Of a stretch of DNA of 64,000 nucleotides, positions 26,480-41,600 are shown in pieces (within the stretch, counting starts at the first letter, position 1; every line of letters begins with the position of its first letter). The notes below the pieces were generated by a model, which saw only the letters and a program-made list of their open reading frames with translations, did not search any database and had not been told where the DNA came from. The DNA is taken from the NCBI RefSeq assembly GCF_027595985.1, contig NC_073308.1:17568005-17632004 (forward strand), written 5' to 3'. The position numbers and the translations under genes are program-made. This DNA comes from Sorex araneus. Taxonomy: Eukaryota; Chordata; Mammalia; Eulipotyphla; Soricidae.

Positions 26480-27780
26480 CAGTGTCATCATATTAAAACT
26501 ACATCGAATTTTAAAATTATAATAGTTTCACAGAAAATGCACTTCTTTAAAAATAGTATCAGAGGGAAATGGTGGGGCAGGGTTTGGAAAGCTGTCAAAA
26601 AGTCATTCTTCTGGATTGTTAAAACACAAATCCAAAAACTACCTGCCTTTATCCATAGAGAAATACTGAAAGCACACATGATGCTAAAAAGATCATGACA
26701 GGGGAGTTCTCTTTAAGAAACGCATTTGAAAAATAACTAAAAGGAATACTTGAGATTCAGATTAGTAGTAACTGCTCTGAGTGCCCATTAGCTTGTAGGT
26801 TTCTACTTATACGTTCTTGCACTTGTTGTGTGCTGCTCTCCCCAACTGGCACTACCTTTAAAACTTGATTTTTCAGATATTGTTTAAAATGTGCTAGAAA
26901 GGCTTGCGTGCAAAGATGGTGGGAACAACAGCAGAACAAATCACCCAGACTCAGGGAGCAACTCACACTTGTAAAGCTTTTTTCTCTCTCCGCTGAGCCA
27001 AGTATTTCCTTCTGGGTATCTTTATTTACAGAACAAATGGAATCTAACACTTTGATTCCTCTCCCAGCCCTTGCCATAGAAACAGAAGGGAAAGCAGTTC
27101 AAGGAGAACAGTTAGAGATAATAAAGTCAGTGTGTTGAGTCTCAACATCAGCCCAGCTTGTATTTCAGTAACTCCATCAGGAACAGGCTGGCTTGCTGCT
27201 CCAGCATGCAGAGAGATAGGGATTAAGAAGGAAAAGCACCTCCCCACCCCCCTTTTCCTTCAGATGGGTGCAATGGAGACTTTGCTAACAACACCAAGGA
27301 AGGCTCCGTATGTCATTTGGTTGTCATTCTTAATGTAAAATATCGCAGTTATTTTTAAATTGAAAATCAACGGATGTTGCAAAAGCAGCTTTAGGGCTTT
27401 TGTCCGAATGAATCATTTGTCTTTGCAAAGTAATTTTTTTGGTGCTCTGGTGATAATGACAATTCATGGTCCTATGAACAGACCCAAAGTTATCTAAGAA
27501 CTAATGTTAAGTCTTCTTTGGGAGGTCCTATAAGAAAATTAGCAATCAACCATCTCAGTACCCGCGTATTTGTTTAGAAGAGCAAAGATCAATGAGCCCT
27601 AATCGATGGAGACCCGTGATATCGTTACAGGGTGAAAAGCACAGCTCTAAGAGGAAAGGACCACGGAATCCAGCTGTTAAGATTATGGATTAAAAAGTGT
27701 GGTCCTTTGACCAGTTTGGCATGTGGTTGCTTATGGGCAGATTTTGCAGCTGTCTTAAGTAAATACTAGAAAAGCTGCTT
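26480..27780. other. GPATCH2 intron, no recognised feature
   Basis: Nothing recognised as exon or repeat. Confidence 0.45.
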
Positions 27781-27799
27781 TGAAAAGAGCGTTCTTTTT

Positions 27800-28063
27800 C
27801 TTTCTCTTCCTTTCTTTCTCTTCCTTTCTTTCTCTCTCTCTCTCTCCCTCCCTCCCTTCCCCCACTCCCCCCCTTTTTTTTTTTTTTTTTTGCTTTTTGG
27901 GTCACACCCAGCAATGCACAGGGGTTACTCCTGGTTCTACACTCAGGAATTACCCCTGGCGGTGCTCAGGGGACCATATGGGATGCTGGGATTCGAACCT
28001 GGGTCAGCCTGGGTCGGCCGCGTGCAAGGCAAGCGCCCTACCCGCTGTGCTATTGCTCCAGCC
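27800..28063 (-). mobile_element. SOR-like SINE with long pyrimidine tract at its tail
   Basis: A near-consensus minus-strand SINE (gggtcacacccagcaatgca through ctattgctccagccc, about 27897-28063) preceded by a T run and a mixed CTTT/CT/CCTC tract from about 27798. Near 28000 the segment gggtcagcctgggtcggcc carries a small internal duplication. Confidence 0.87.
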
Positions 28064-28069
28064 CCCCCC

Positions 28070-31000
28070 CACTCCCCTTTTGAAACCAAAATCACATGGA
28101 CTTGGTTTGACCCGTCATCTTTTGCAATGGGCAGTTACTGGGAAACCAGACAAACTGAGTATTTTATCTGGAGAAAAATGTTAAAAATCAAAAAGGGAAA
28201 ACAAAGAAAAAAAACTACCTCTATAACACCCCCCCCCAAAAAAAAAATAAAAACAAAACAAAATAAACAAACAAAACCTCAACACTGAAAGACTGAAGCC
28301 AAAAATCCGAGCAAGAAGCACCATGCCTGAGAATCAGGTCTCTGATTCAAACTGACGAGACGGAAGCCACGGGTGGTGTTAAAGCAGAGTGATGCTTGAA
28401 GATGACGGGCCTGTCCCTTCACTGCACTGCTCACAGACAGAGCTCAGTGAGTGCCCCCTCCTGGATGAGACAAGCGCCCCACAGCCAGGAACAGGCTGCT
28501 GGGGAGACACTGACAGGTGCAATGCTGGCTGCGGCATTTGGCAAGAAAGCTCAGTGTCACTTAGAAGAGAAGCTTGGACAAGGGCATCAACTGCAGAGAG
28601 ATGGAACAGGCCTGTGGGCTCACAGGAGGAGCAGGCCAGGGGGCAGAGGGAAGGAGGGGGACTGGCAACATTCAGCCTAAGCGTGAACCTCCTTTTCTGA
28701 GTCTAGAAGACCCTCTGCTCACCTCAATCCCCGTCTCAGGGAGCCTCAGCAGATGCCTGAAGAGGGGACACAGCAGAATGTAGCTCATTCCCTGGGGACC
28801 GCCCATACTCAGGACAGGCCTCTCCCAAAGGTACCCAGGTGACCCCTTTCTTATTCTGAACTGAAGCTGTTTGACTCTCAACCTCCTGGAATCCTCAAAG
28901 CAGAAAATAAATCTCACCAGTGAAGGGTGCTGTGGGAAATCCCCTGCAAGTGTAGGCCCTGATAACTGGGTCGTGTCCTGGGTCACGCACGGTTTGGGCA
29001 AGGTCCCGAGAGCTACAGATGAGCAGGGAACACCCCGGGAAGGAGGGTCCAGTTCCAGAGGGAAACGTCCTGCTCGGGAGTTCAGGCTCGAACAAGCCAG
29101 GAGGCTGCACCAGCCAGCCTGGCAGCGTCTCTTGCCCAGGAGAGAAAACACTCCCAGGTCCCCAGTGTTACTGCTTTCCACCTTGTCTCCAGAGCCCAGA
29201 GACGTGCTGACACTTTACCCTTTAGTTCTTATGGACTCATGAAATATGGAGTATGTGACAGGGCAAAGGCTGCTGGACTAATTAAAGGCTGAGAAGCCCT
29301 TGGTTTAGGGCTGTTGAGGTGAGCCTGTACCTAGACAAGCCACTGTGTCTGTCTCATTCTCTGAACTACAAGGCAGGACAAGCTGAAGGCACCAGCTTGA
29401 TTGGCTTCTGGGTGGATTCCCCTGCAGGGCGCCAGGACTAGGGGGAAGGGAGGCCATTTAGCAGGTTTGCAAACTGTTTGACCCCAGGAAAACTAGACGT
29501 AATTTCTATCCCAGTTCGGGTATGAATTGAAAAATTCTTTGGCTGTCAATTCTTTGCTTAGAAAGGTGAATAAGCCACATACTTTGATCATTTTCTCAAA
29601 CCTCTTTATGATGTTCCTATGCACTCAATTAAATCACCCCCTACCCTTGCTCCTCACTCATCTTTGTATTCACTGGGACTCACAACTAAGGAATCTAGAA
29701 AGGTAAGTCAAGGTTTTCTCTTTTAGAGAATCCATATGCACAGAGAGTTTCAATACTGCCAGATGGCAATGACTCTTAGCAGTGGGGAACGGGGGATGGG
29801 TGCATAGGAAAGGTCGCATGAAAGCTTCTTCCTGGGTGTAAATACAGAGCCCCCTGCACTGGGTATTGTGGATCACGATGATGGGTTCTTGGTTCTGGCA
29901 CCTCAAGTGACAGATTTGCTCCTCTGCACATTTGGCTTCAGTAGTCTGAGGCCTGTCCGGGACAGTCCAGGCCTTAGCAAGGTTGAGTTTAAGATGAACT
30001 TTAGTGCGGCATCTCTGTCCCAGACACAGGGCGCTGGCTGAGCTGACTGAGGCTGGGTCACTGTAGACCTCCCGGTATCTTAGTTCTAGAATTAGACCAT
30101 TGCCTAGACCTCATACCCAGATGTTTTAGCCCAGTGCTGACATGAAAACTGGTGACTGAGGTTCTTGTTAATGCTGCTGGACCCCATATGTCCAGACCCC
30201 TGGTCCCCCTCCCTGCACCTGGCCATTCTCCTGGGACAGCTCTTCACTGCTTGCCAGTTGAGTCCCCCATTCCTTGTTGACCAGGGCTCTCCTCTGGGGT
30301 CCTGGGAAGGACCTACCTGTTGGTACCTCTCCACTGATGGGTGAGAGCCAGACCACTTTTTCCTGCCCATTTTATCCTTAAATTACAGCTTTATAAGTAC
30401 ATGGATATGGTAGCTAGGCTATGTAATTCCTTGAAGACAGTGAGACAAAACTAGACTCTGTTGTTTTTGTTTCAGTTGCTACAGTCCTGGCTATTATCAA
30501 GCATGTATTAAAGAGACATTTGAGTGACTTAAGGTATTACCAGTGTTTTTTAGATAATTTTTTAAAAATAACACTTTTATCTAGTTACCATGAATACAAA
30601 GTCATCTATGATTGGGTTTTAGGTATGTAACATCACAACACTGACTTCTTCACCAGTGTCCACTTTCTGCCACCAATGTCCTCCCCTCCATTGAGTAATT
30701 TTGTTTTTTTTTTTCTGATAATACTTTTGTGGAGATTTTGATTTATAGAATATATAAATGCTTACTTGATGGAAATAGGGAAGCACAGGAGCTAATCCCT
30801 GTCTTGGACTCTGGGACAGAAGCATCTGCAGAATCCAAACTCACTGGCAGAAACCCATTTTGAAAGTTGTATATAAGCACCTTCATTCGAACCTGCCACT
30901 CCTTGTGCATGATTTTAATCTCACTAACTGGAACTCTACGAAAAGAATGTATGAGCTCCTCCTCTCCCACGAGAGTTTTGGGAAAATGAATAAATATTAA

Positions 31001-31639
31001 GTCCATAAAACCTTTTCAGACTTGTTAGCAAATGTCCACTAGACAGTGGAATATCCTGTAATCGCTAGACAAGGTATCAGGAGGTGCCAGGCTTACATCA
31101 ATATTCCTGTTCAATAATTGAAAAGAAGAGAACTCAGGATTCTCCTAATTTACTTCAACTATAATACATGCCCTATTGGGGCACATTAGCTTATATTAAT
31201 GATTAAATTTATCATAAAATCATTGGAATATCCGTTAAAATTTTGTTTCTTCAGATCTTCCACTCTGTATTTAGGTCAAATGCTTTTAATTACCCAAGGA
31301 GACATCCTCTACAGAAATCAAATCAAAATACACATCAACCTTTCTTCTAATCATTCATGTAATATTAATAAAATGTGTGGGTTCTAACAGCTTTAAATTT
31401 CTGAAAATTAATGACAAATGATCATAAGCAGTCCTATTAGTTGTCATTTCAAATTGTGACTCTATTTGTTAAATAATGTATACAGCATTTAAGTAATCTA
31501 AACCATGTTTAAGAGGATTAGAAGCATCAGAAGTTTTACTTAAAAACAAGATCCTACATTTTAAATGGTCCAGTTAACTTTTCTGTACATTAGAAGTGAT
31601 AGTTGAGAAAAGAAAACAAAACAATACTGCTGGATAAAA
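28070..31639. other. GPATCH2 intron, no recognised gene or repeat
   Basis: Includes a GC-richer part around 28380-29250 with a minus-strand 169-codon frame (28672-29181) that has no recognisable domain, start context or splice partner. I leave it unannotated as a gene. Confidence 0.4.
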
Positions 31640-31795
31640 CGCATGTTAAACTTATGGCAACTGAGAAAGTAATTTAATTCCTCTTTCCTTACATGTAAAA
31701 TGGGCATAAGAAGAAATCAAAGGGTAAATTGGGAAATTAGGTGAGTTAAAATATACTGTTAACAGTCACTGAATCTTAGCTATGATATTACCTAC
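31640..31795 (+). mobile_element. MIR-like ancient SINE
   Basis: The core and 3' part resemble the mammalian MIR family: aattcctctttccttacatg then taaaatgggcataagaag and a later gttaacagtcactg. Such copies predate placental radiation. Confidence 0.55.
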
Positions 31796-31954
31796 AGAAA
31801 TGGAGGGGAGCGGCTTTAGAGGAGGGTATACCTGGCATATCTGAGACCCTGTTTCCCCCCAGTGATGGGGTATTTCTTTACTTCAATGCCAGGCAGTCTA
31901 TTTTAAATTCTTTTCCTTATTTGGTCCTCTTTCCTACACTCTCCTGAGAGCTCC

Positions 31955-32115
31955 TGAATTCCATGGTTAAGAATGTGGACCCTGGAGTCCAAGAGAAATG
32001 AACACTGGATAATTCCTGTACCTCCACTTACCAGGAGGTAATCTGGATAAACAAGTTACATCTTTGGAGGGCCCTCCTTTCCCATTTGTGAAACAGAGGC
32101 GAGAACAAGATCCAA
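31955..32115 (+). mobile_element. MIR ancient SINE
   Basis: Good order-preserving match to MIR: tggttaagaatgtggaccct, ctggagtccaag, tacctccacttaccagg, caagttacatctttgg, then cccatttgtgaaacagaggc. Confidence 0.75.
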
Positions 32116-32667
32116 TCCTAGAGCTGACTCAAGGGTTCCAAGCCCTGTGGCTCCCTGCAGGCACACAGCTGATGGAGACTCTAATTTATTGGAGACCAAG
32201 GGAAATGGTAAAAGACATGTAACAGGATGGAGACACCTGCTGCCCTGCTCTCAGTTTTAAGGCCAGAGATGCAAACAAACTGTAGGCAGTGTTTTGTGGT
32301 TACAGTACAGAAGGGGAAATAGATTTGTCATTAGATGAGAAGGGCGAAGTGTATTCCACATGCTAACACGTAAGCCTCTTCTCTCTACTGACTCCAAGTA
32401 CCTGTTCAGACCAAGCCACAGGTCGTCGAGCTGAGTTCCCACAATAATGATGTCATCAAGTGATGCCGGTCCCTTCTGTCTCATTTTTGATAATGCTAAG
32501 AAGAAGGGGGAAAATCCTAGCTGATGCTGAATAGTAATGATGTTATTTGAGGACCTTTTTCTGTCATATGTTGTTTAGTTTTGTTGTATGTTGTTAAGTT
32601 AGGTATTGTGATATGTTGGCAACCCTCTGATCACTTCCATTCCCCCTTATATCTATGCAAGTAGAGG

Positions 32668-32935
32668 GCCAGGAAGATAGTAACAATGACTGGGGAACAT
32701 GCCTGGTGTGCACCCAACCTGGGTTCAATTACTTGGTAGTAATTGAGCTACCAATTGTAAATGGTCCCCGAGACATCACCAGGTATGGCCATGAAGGGCC
32801 CTGGACACCAATGCAGTGATTCAGGTAACTCTGCATCACAGGGCTCCTTCAGCCCTTGCATTTAAATATCAGTCTAACTGGCCAAGAATCACCCACGGCC
32901 TCCTGAGCACTGCTTGGGAGCACCCACTAGTAAAA
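32668..32935 (+). mobile_element. Old SINE, sense, with a second SINE-like 3' part
   Basis: The head gggccaggaagatagtaaca and the B-box region ccaacctgggttcaattact are followed by caccaggtatggcc. A second SINE-like 3' stretch (ctgagcactgcttgggagca) appears further on. Boundaries are blurred. Confidence 0.5.
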
Positions 32936-33322
32936 AGAAAGAAGCCCATAATATAGAAATACTGCAGTTTGAAAAGTCAAAAACAAAAAAGGCTACAATG
33001 AAATGTTTTGGAAATATGGTGTCAGAAACATGAAATCTATAGAATAACTTTTCTATATAACTTTAAAAACAACTATGTAAATGTTAGTATAACCAAAACT
33101 CCTGGACAACAAAAAAATTGGCAAGGAGAGATGATCAACTTCAGAAAAACAATTAGAAATGAAAGGAGAAAAAGTGATTCATCCACAAAATAAAATGGAA
33201 ACGGAAAAATAAATAATAAATATGGTGGAGAAGTACAGTGACCTAATTTCAGGACAGGCATATCAGTCAGTGGCAGAGTGTATGCTTTGCATGTTTAAAG
33301 CTCTGTGTTCATTCCATATGAA

Positions 33323-33324
<2 letters not shown>

Positions 33325-33353
<29 letters not shown>
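33325..33353. repeat. (CA)n microsatellite
   Basis: About 14 CA units. Confidence 0.95.
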
Positions 33354-33357
<4 letters not shown>

Positions 33358-33527
33358 TGCACATAAAACAAAGTGGAAAGGGTAAAAGTGCTAAAAAAAT
33401 TACAAAACAAGTGAAAATTCTCAGAAGGTACATAAAAAAGAGCTGATAAATTTATGATAAAAAGAATTTAAAAATAAAAACAAGGCTATAAAATAAATAT
33501 GAAAATCATTTTAGATAAAATCTTGAA

Positions 33528-33640
33528 AATCGGGGCCAGACTGATACAAGATCATGTATGGTCTCTGACCACCAGGAGTGGGCATGGAGCATGGAGCCAG
33601 AACAAGCCCTGAGCAGCACTGTGACCCAAAACATCCAAAA
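33528..33640 (+). mobile_element. Degraded SINE, sense
   Basis: ggggccagactgatacaaga, tatggtctctgaccaccagg and gagcagcactgtgacccaaa follow SINE order with a deletion over the B box. Confidence 0.55.
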
Positions 33641-34467
33641 AAAGTTCTTGAAATTCATTTTCAAAATAATAAAAAGTACATATTAAAAGGGCCTACTTCC
33701 TTCCAGGGGGAAAATTCATCAATATCAGAATACAGTCTAGTGCCGACTATTGGATTTTATTTAAAGGAAGCATATATACACCATTCAGGAGGCAAAAACA
33801 ATTATGTCTCCTTAAAGGAGAACAGCACTGCATCAGACACTGAGACTAATACTGGACAGTAGAGAAACCAGGCTAAGACAGTGAAGAATGGAAAAGAGGA
33901 GCTGCTGATAGGTCTTTCCAGTTAACTTTCAATGGACTGTCAGAGGCATTCATAGCCTGCAGGGACGCAGGGTTCCAGCAGCCCTAAGGGAGGGGGAGGG
34001 TCAGCTGAACTTCACACAAAAGACAGAGAAGTGACGTAGGAACTGATCTGAGGGAGTGAGGAAGTCATTAGAATACATTTGTAGAATTAAAATGAAATAA
34101 TCAGGAACTGAAACTAAAGTTAGAACAGAAGAGGAGGAGACCACTGGTTAGGTACTTCCGACAGTGGATGCAGAGAATGCTTCCCTAAGCGGAAAGAGAG
34201 GAGGGTACTGAGGAACAACGGATTGTATTTTCAGATGGCCCAGTCCCTGTAGGGTGATTGTTTACTTCAAATAAAAGGCTTTCAAAAGGAATGGACGGGT
34301 GAAAGGAGGTAAGCAGTTAATTTACTAACAGCTCAAATTAGGGAAGCACTCCTAAACAGTGAAGAAAAGAGGACCAGAACTATTACAGACAGGTTATTCT
34401 TCTATCAAAGTCATTCATTATTAGAAAGAAAGTGAAAGTCAAACCAGAATGAGAAAAGAACATGGGA

Positions 34468-34625
34468 AATAGGGCCAGAGAGGTAGTACTTGGGGTTAGG
34501 CACTTGTCTTGCATGTGGCTGAACTGGGTTTCATCCCTGACACTGCATATTGATCCTCTGAGCACTGCCAAGCGTTATCCTGGAGCACAAAGCCAGGAGT
34601 ACTCATGAACACCAGTGGAATGGGC
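34468..34625 (+). mobile_element. SINE, sense
   Basis: agggccagagaggtagtact, ggcacttgtcttgcatgtgg, gggtttcatccctgacactg, then ctctgagcactgccaagcg. Confidence 0.7.
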
Positions 34626-35247
34626 AAAATAGCAGGAAGAGGAAGAAAGGGAGAAAGTTATTCATACTTGACAAAAATAAGAGGGTAGAGTACCTTCAAT
34701 TATCGACCAACGACAAAATAAAAGCTATGGAGGTGAGGGCAGGTAATGTCTGGAGGAACTGAATAGAGCATATACTTCTTTGAAATTCATTTCTAGTGCA
34801 GAATTTGATTGTGGAACTATTTTATATGATCATAGAAGTTAAGCCACACTTAAAACAAGCATTGCTGAATTTTCAATGGGAGTGAACAGATGAATTTAAT
34901 TATACCTGAGTATGCACAAATATACAAGTATACTTAGAAACTATTTCAAGTAACTCTAAAATGCAAGAATCTGACTGCATATTCCTAGTGAAATATCACC
35001 AAGTACAACAACAAAAAAAGGAAAAACTTTTAACCAATTTTAGGGATTATTTTATTGGTGGTTATGGAGTGCATGGTGAGGCTATCAGGAGACTGGTGTA
35101 TGTGGATGGTACGATAAGTAAAATAAATCATTATCACTGTCTTGAAGAGGTATTATTTTTAACATTACAAAACAATTAAAATTAGAAAATCCAAATTTAA
35201 AAAAATGAAATTTTGTCTGAACTGGAATTTTGTCTGAACTGGAATTT

Positions 35248-35488
35248 TGTGCTGGAGTGATAGCACAGCAGGTAGGGCATTTGCCTTGTATGTGGCCGAT
35301 CTGGGTTCGATTCCTCTGCCCCTCTCGGAGATCAAGAGTATCTCACCTGCAAGGCAGAGCTTGGCAAGCTCCCTGTGGCGTATTCAATATGCCAAAAACA
35401 GTAACAAGTCTCACAATGGAGACATTACTGGTGCCCACTCGAGCAAATCGATGAGCAACAGGATGACAATGATACAGTGATACAGTGG
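35248..35488 (+). mobile_element. RTE-tailed SINE, sense, near full length
   Basis: Shared head (gctggagtgatagcacagca, ctgggttcgattcctctgcc), then ccctctcggagatcaagagt, gcgtattcaatatgccaaaa, ggagacattactggtgccca, and a gatacagtgatacagtgg end without poly(A). It is a good reference copy for this family. Confidence 0.88.
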
Positions 35489-35536
35489 AATTATCAGTAT
35501 AAATTGATAAGTTTTTCTTTAAAAAAAATTAAACTC

Positions 35537-35712
35537 TGGGGCTGGAGTGATAGCACAGCGGGTAGGGCGTTTGCCTTGCACGCGGCTGACCCAGATTCAA
35601 ATCCCAGCATCCCATATGGTCCCCTGAGCACCGCCAGGGGTGATTCCTGAGTGCATGAGCCAAAAGTGACCCCTGTGAATTGCTGGGTGTGACCCAAAAA
35701 GCAAAAAAAAAA
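35537..35712 (+). mobile_element. SOR-like SINE, sense, young
   Basis: Near consensus: ggggctggagtgatagcaca (A box), gacccagattcaaatcccag (B box), then gggtgtgacccaaaaagc and poly(A). It is bounded by a perfect 16-bp target duplication ending ttaaactc (35521-35536 and 35713-35728). Confidence 0.93.
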
Positions 35713-35729
35713 AAAAAAAATTAAACTCA

Positions 35730-37826
35730 TTTCTTTGAAAAGGCCAAGAAACAAACTTAATGACATTCCTAAGACCCAGATGTACCTTAAAACTATTTCA
35801 GTGAATGAACGAGTACCTATAGGAACACTGGTTCCTGCCAAGACAGTTTTCAAAATGTAACCATAGGTGGGAAAAAAAGGAAGAAAGCCAAGATGGGTAG
35901 CTTAGTGACAGATTCCAGTCTCTGGAGTCAAAAGATATAATCTCCCACTGGCCAAAGATGGTCTGTTTTAATATTTATCCAAACCAACAATGAATGGGTA
36001 ATAATTAGGAAACACATCAAATGTGTTTAGGTTACTGAAAGAAACAGAACACATCTCTTATCACCTTTGGAAAAATGTAAGAAATTGATTTTTTAAAAAA
36101 AGACTAGAGGGAAAGTACCAAGTATTCAAGTATTTATGTTGCTTTTGTTACAAGATCTATACATCAAGGTAATCAAGCAGCTAAAGAGCGGAAAGTTAAT
36201 AGTCACCCAACTAGTAAACAAAAGTGAAAGGATGGAATTAGAACATTATCAATCTGTAAGCCTTAACGAATGGATTTCAGTAATGACCATTATGGCTAAT
36301 AAATCATAGGAAAATAAAGAAATACACAGTATCACCTTGCCAAACCTAACAAAACTGAATGTGAATCTAATCAGTTCTTACAAGACTCTTGAGGGACTGG
36401 GGAACTTGCTGGCTTGTAAAATGGGCAACACTTCTCAGATGTGGGAAATTATAGGATAAACAATATGACTTCTTCAAATAATAATAATAATAATGATAAT
36501 CAATTAGGAAAACAACCAATGCAGGGGGATAATTTATAAATCAAAGGGGATGTCAGCGATATACATTAACCAAAGATAGAAGCAGGATCTCATATCTCAA
36601 GTTATACTATGTATAAAAGACAATAAAACTGTATGTACATATACACATTACCATATAATTATATATGTGAAAGAATTAATTGCTGTTTCATAGATATGAC
36701 AAATAGTTATGTGGGTTTTTGTTTTCTGAGGCTGCTATTTTTCAGGCAAACTTAATGATATACTTGGGTTTCAAATACACGATTGACAGGTTTCAGGCTG
36801 GAAGTAGGAAGGGTAGGAAAGGTAGGAAGCAGATGAAACAAGGCTGGCCACAGTTAACTGTCTCACTGTTAACTGTTGACGGATACATTGACTTTCTATT
36901 TTTCTCTGCAGTTCTGAACATGATGCAGTTTTCCATGATAAAAAATTGTTGAAATTTCCTCTCTCTATTCTGATATCACAAGAGAAGCCACCTTTGCAAC
37001 TCTTAAAATTGCCAGCATCAAGTCATTAGGATTTTCATATCTTTGTAAGATGATGTCTGTTAATGTTTAAGCAACCAAGTTTGAAATTAAATGAAGTTAT
37101 CCATTAAGTCTATGTCATTAAGTGTGTACATACCCCTGGACTATAACTTGATGCAAAGAGATTATAGAAGCCCTTATCTGAGGTTTATTGTCCTTAGAAA
37201 GGATAATGCATGGTTTTTATTCCATTTTTCTAATTAGTAATTTAAGCATATGTTCAGCATTTAACTCTAAATGTTTGCCTTTTCCCCAAGCTCAAAGACA
37301 GCTGTCCAAGATTTGAATGCCAGAAAACATTTAAATATCAACATCTGTTGAATTATGTTAATTTAGTGTAATATAATTGGGCATGAGCTGGAATTGATCA
37401 GAAGTATATGAAATAAACAAAGGTAAATTCCTAACAATATCTTGAATACAAACAAATTACTGTGGAGTGATAAAAAAGTACTTATAAAAAGCAAGGGCAA
37501 AGAAAAATCCTAATTTTAAAGAAAAAAAAATGATTCTTTTAAACACATAGTTCCAATTCCATGGAACAAACCTGGTGGTTTCTAAATTTATATTTGAATT
37601 GTCTCATAAATGGAAGGTAATTAAACTTTGTTAAATGTTTAATATTCAAACATTTTTGTAAATTATTTAATAAAATATTAAAATGTTCCTAATTACTTAT
37701 GATGCATGAAATGTTTGAAGATTGTAGTATGATTTCTGTTAGATTTACATACCTTAGAATTCAAGAGTTGAAGAAGTTTCTGTTCTATAAACATAAAATC
37801 ATATTTTAAAATGGAAAATGCTATTC
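35730..37826. other. GPATCH2 intron, no recognised feature
   Basis: AT-rich intron. There is a short (AAT)n run near 36478-36495. No exon or mobile element is recognised. Confidence 0.45.
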
Positions 37827-37827
37827 T

Positions 37828-37988
37828 GGGGGGTGGGGCCACCCCCAGCTGTGCTCTGGGCTGACTCCTGGCTCTGTGCTCAGGGATTACTCCTGATGGT
37901 GCCAAGGGACCATCTGCAGTGCTGGGGATTGAACACAGGTCAGCATGTGCAAGACAATCTTCTGTCCACTGTACTATCTCTCCAGCCC
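37828..37988 (-). mobile_element. SINE
   Basis: Minus-oriented: gctctgtgctcagggattac, gctggggattgaacacaggt, then tactatctctccagcccc. Confidence 0.75.
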
Positions 37989-38099
37989 CTAAGATGGAAA
38001 GTGCTTTTGATATGACAGGTGAGTTTATTAGATTTATTCCAAAACTCTATCATGAACAGCCATTGCTTATTATATTATGATCTGTAGTATTAATGTTTA

Positions 38100-38200
38100 C
38101 AGTCATTCTCGGATACATAGGTGGTTGGGCATGTGGTGACAGGGGTCAAACTTGGGGTCTCCATGTGCTCCATCTTTATGAGCTATCACTGAGCCTCAAT
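38100..38200 (-). mobile_element. Probable SINE remnant
   Basis: Minus-oriented traces: gacaggggtcaaacttgggg, then gagctatcactgagcct. Confidence 0.4.
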
Positions 38201-38225
38201 ATCTTCTTTTTAAAGTTAGTAGTTA

Positions 38226-38350
38226 TAGGGACCAGAGAGGTAGTTCTCCGGCAGACCATATGGTCACCCGTGCCCACCAGAAGTGATCCATGAGCACAGA
38301 GATAGGAGCAATTCCCAAGCAATGTTGAGTCTGGCCCCAAAATGAAACAA
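38226..38350 (+). mobile_element. SINE, sense, internally deleted
   Basis: gggaccagagaggtagttct joins directly to gcagaccatatggtcacccg, skipping the B box, and continues to gagtctggccccaaaatg with an A-rich tail. Confidence 0.6.
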
Positions 38351-38359
38351 AATAAAATA

Positions 38360-40049
<1,690 letters not shown>

Positions 40050-40811
40050 TCATAGAAACAGAAAGTGTTGTTATTTTATAAGGAGAGATGGGTCAGCCAC
40101 ATGCAAAGGAATACTCTTCTCTTGCACTGTGTTTATCTACAGGTTTCTCTTAAACACAAAGAATACATACATCTTTGTGGGAGATGCCATTGTTCGCCTG
40201 GCCACAGAACTAGTAAAAACTGGCCTGAGAGCTGACCTGCTCTTGCAGTTGCCACCCGGTCAACAGAGTGAGAACTAGAACCATGGCATCCAACACCAGT
40301 CTTTAGATTCTGGGGGCTGGAAACCACTGGTCTATCACTTTGGTTATGGCTGCTCATTTGTGAATGGACGTGCTAGACAGGTGTAAGTCCGCAGATGTAA
40401 GAACACTGATCTAGAACTGAGTTCTCATTTGGGTTCTCTGGAGTGGTCCTGCCTAGATGAAAGGAGCCCCTGCTTATTAACCTTGGTGCTTTGCCTCCCA
40501 CACTGACCAGAAAGATGGAATTCTACTTTCTCCATATCTGCAAGCTTGGCACAGTAAGAACATTCTTTCTCAAAGAAACCACTGGCTCTAATCTATACTT
40601 GATGGCTCCTCCAAAGTTCTCCCCCATTTCATTTCCCTTCACTTTCACTCTACCTGAACTAATTTCAAAGGTGAGGCTGGGGTTGGGGAAGCTGGAGTCA
40701 ATCCTCTGTACTCTGTGTTCACTCAAACTCGCTTGTCTTATTTATGCAGAAATATGATCATATGCAAGTATGCAAGACTGGGCTAAGAAGTTATACAGCA
40801 GATTAAAAATT

Positions 40812-40935
40812 AACCTTAACCAAAAATAAGAGAGGGAGAGAAAAGAGGGAGATAGATAGATAGAGAGGGAGAGAGAAAAAGAGAGAGAGAGAGAGGGAGG
40901 GAGAGAAAAAGAGAGAGAGACAGAGAAGAAATAAA
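40812..40935. repeat. GA-rich tract with (GATA) units
   Basis: Long gagaga and gagggagag simple sequence with a few gata units near 40851-40863. Confidence 0.9.
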
Positions 40936-41394
40936 AGCAGTCAAAAAGTAAGGACTGATCTTAGCAGCTCAGCTGTCCCACGGTACTAGGTTTCCTCATG
41001 TACCGGCCACCTAAAGGCTGAGTAACCATGGCAACATGCTGAAGTCTCCACACCCTGACCCTGATACCCTGCTCCCCAGCTCACCAAGGGAGCTCACAAC
41101 ACCTTCCGCTTCCATGGGTGCTGTGGCTGTGAAGTGAGTCCCACCACAGACAGCCCTTCGGAAACAGGCGTCATGGACCACAGTTCTAATTCTGACTAAT
41201 AAGCCTGGGAGCTTACTGGTCTCATGCAGAGCACCCAAAGCTCCGAGTGACACAATTGCTTTAAACTAATCAATTATTAGTGACATTCCATCTTGGATAG
41301 AAGCTGTCCTTCAAAAGTATGCAGTGAGACTGTACATCCTTTCAGACTGACAGAAAGTGACTGAAAGACTGACGAGGTGTCCTGACAAATCTCC

Positions 41395-41600
41395 TGTCTT
41401 GGCAACACTTGGCCCTGCTCCACAGGCTTCATTGTTCAGTGCTTGGGCCCAGCTATGTCTGGCCCAGAATGCCGGAAGTTGTTTGGGTTACCCCCGAGGG
41501 TGCTTGTGGGGCTATGAGGTGCCAGGGCTTAAACTCAGGGCCTGGAATATGTAGGCATGACCCCCAAGTGTGTAAGCCACGGCATGGCCCCAGATACCTG
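41395..41600 (-). mobile_element. Possible degraded SINE
   Basis: Minus-oriented traces (ggcccagctatgtctggccc, gccagggcttaaactcaggg, then tgtgtaagccacggcatggc). Weak similarity. Confidence 0.35.

Noticed and set aside
28672-29181. 169-codon minus-strand frame in the GPATCH2 sense direction
   Set aside because: It lies between confirmed exons, but GPATCH2 joins directly from 39958 to 23926 in frame. I recognise no homology.
35537-35712. tRNA gene suggested by A and B boxes
   Set aside because: The boxes belong to the pol III head of a SINE with poly(A) tail and target duplications; no intact cloverleaf gene.
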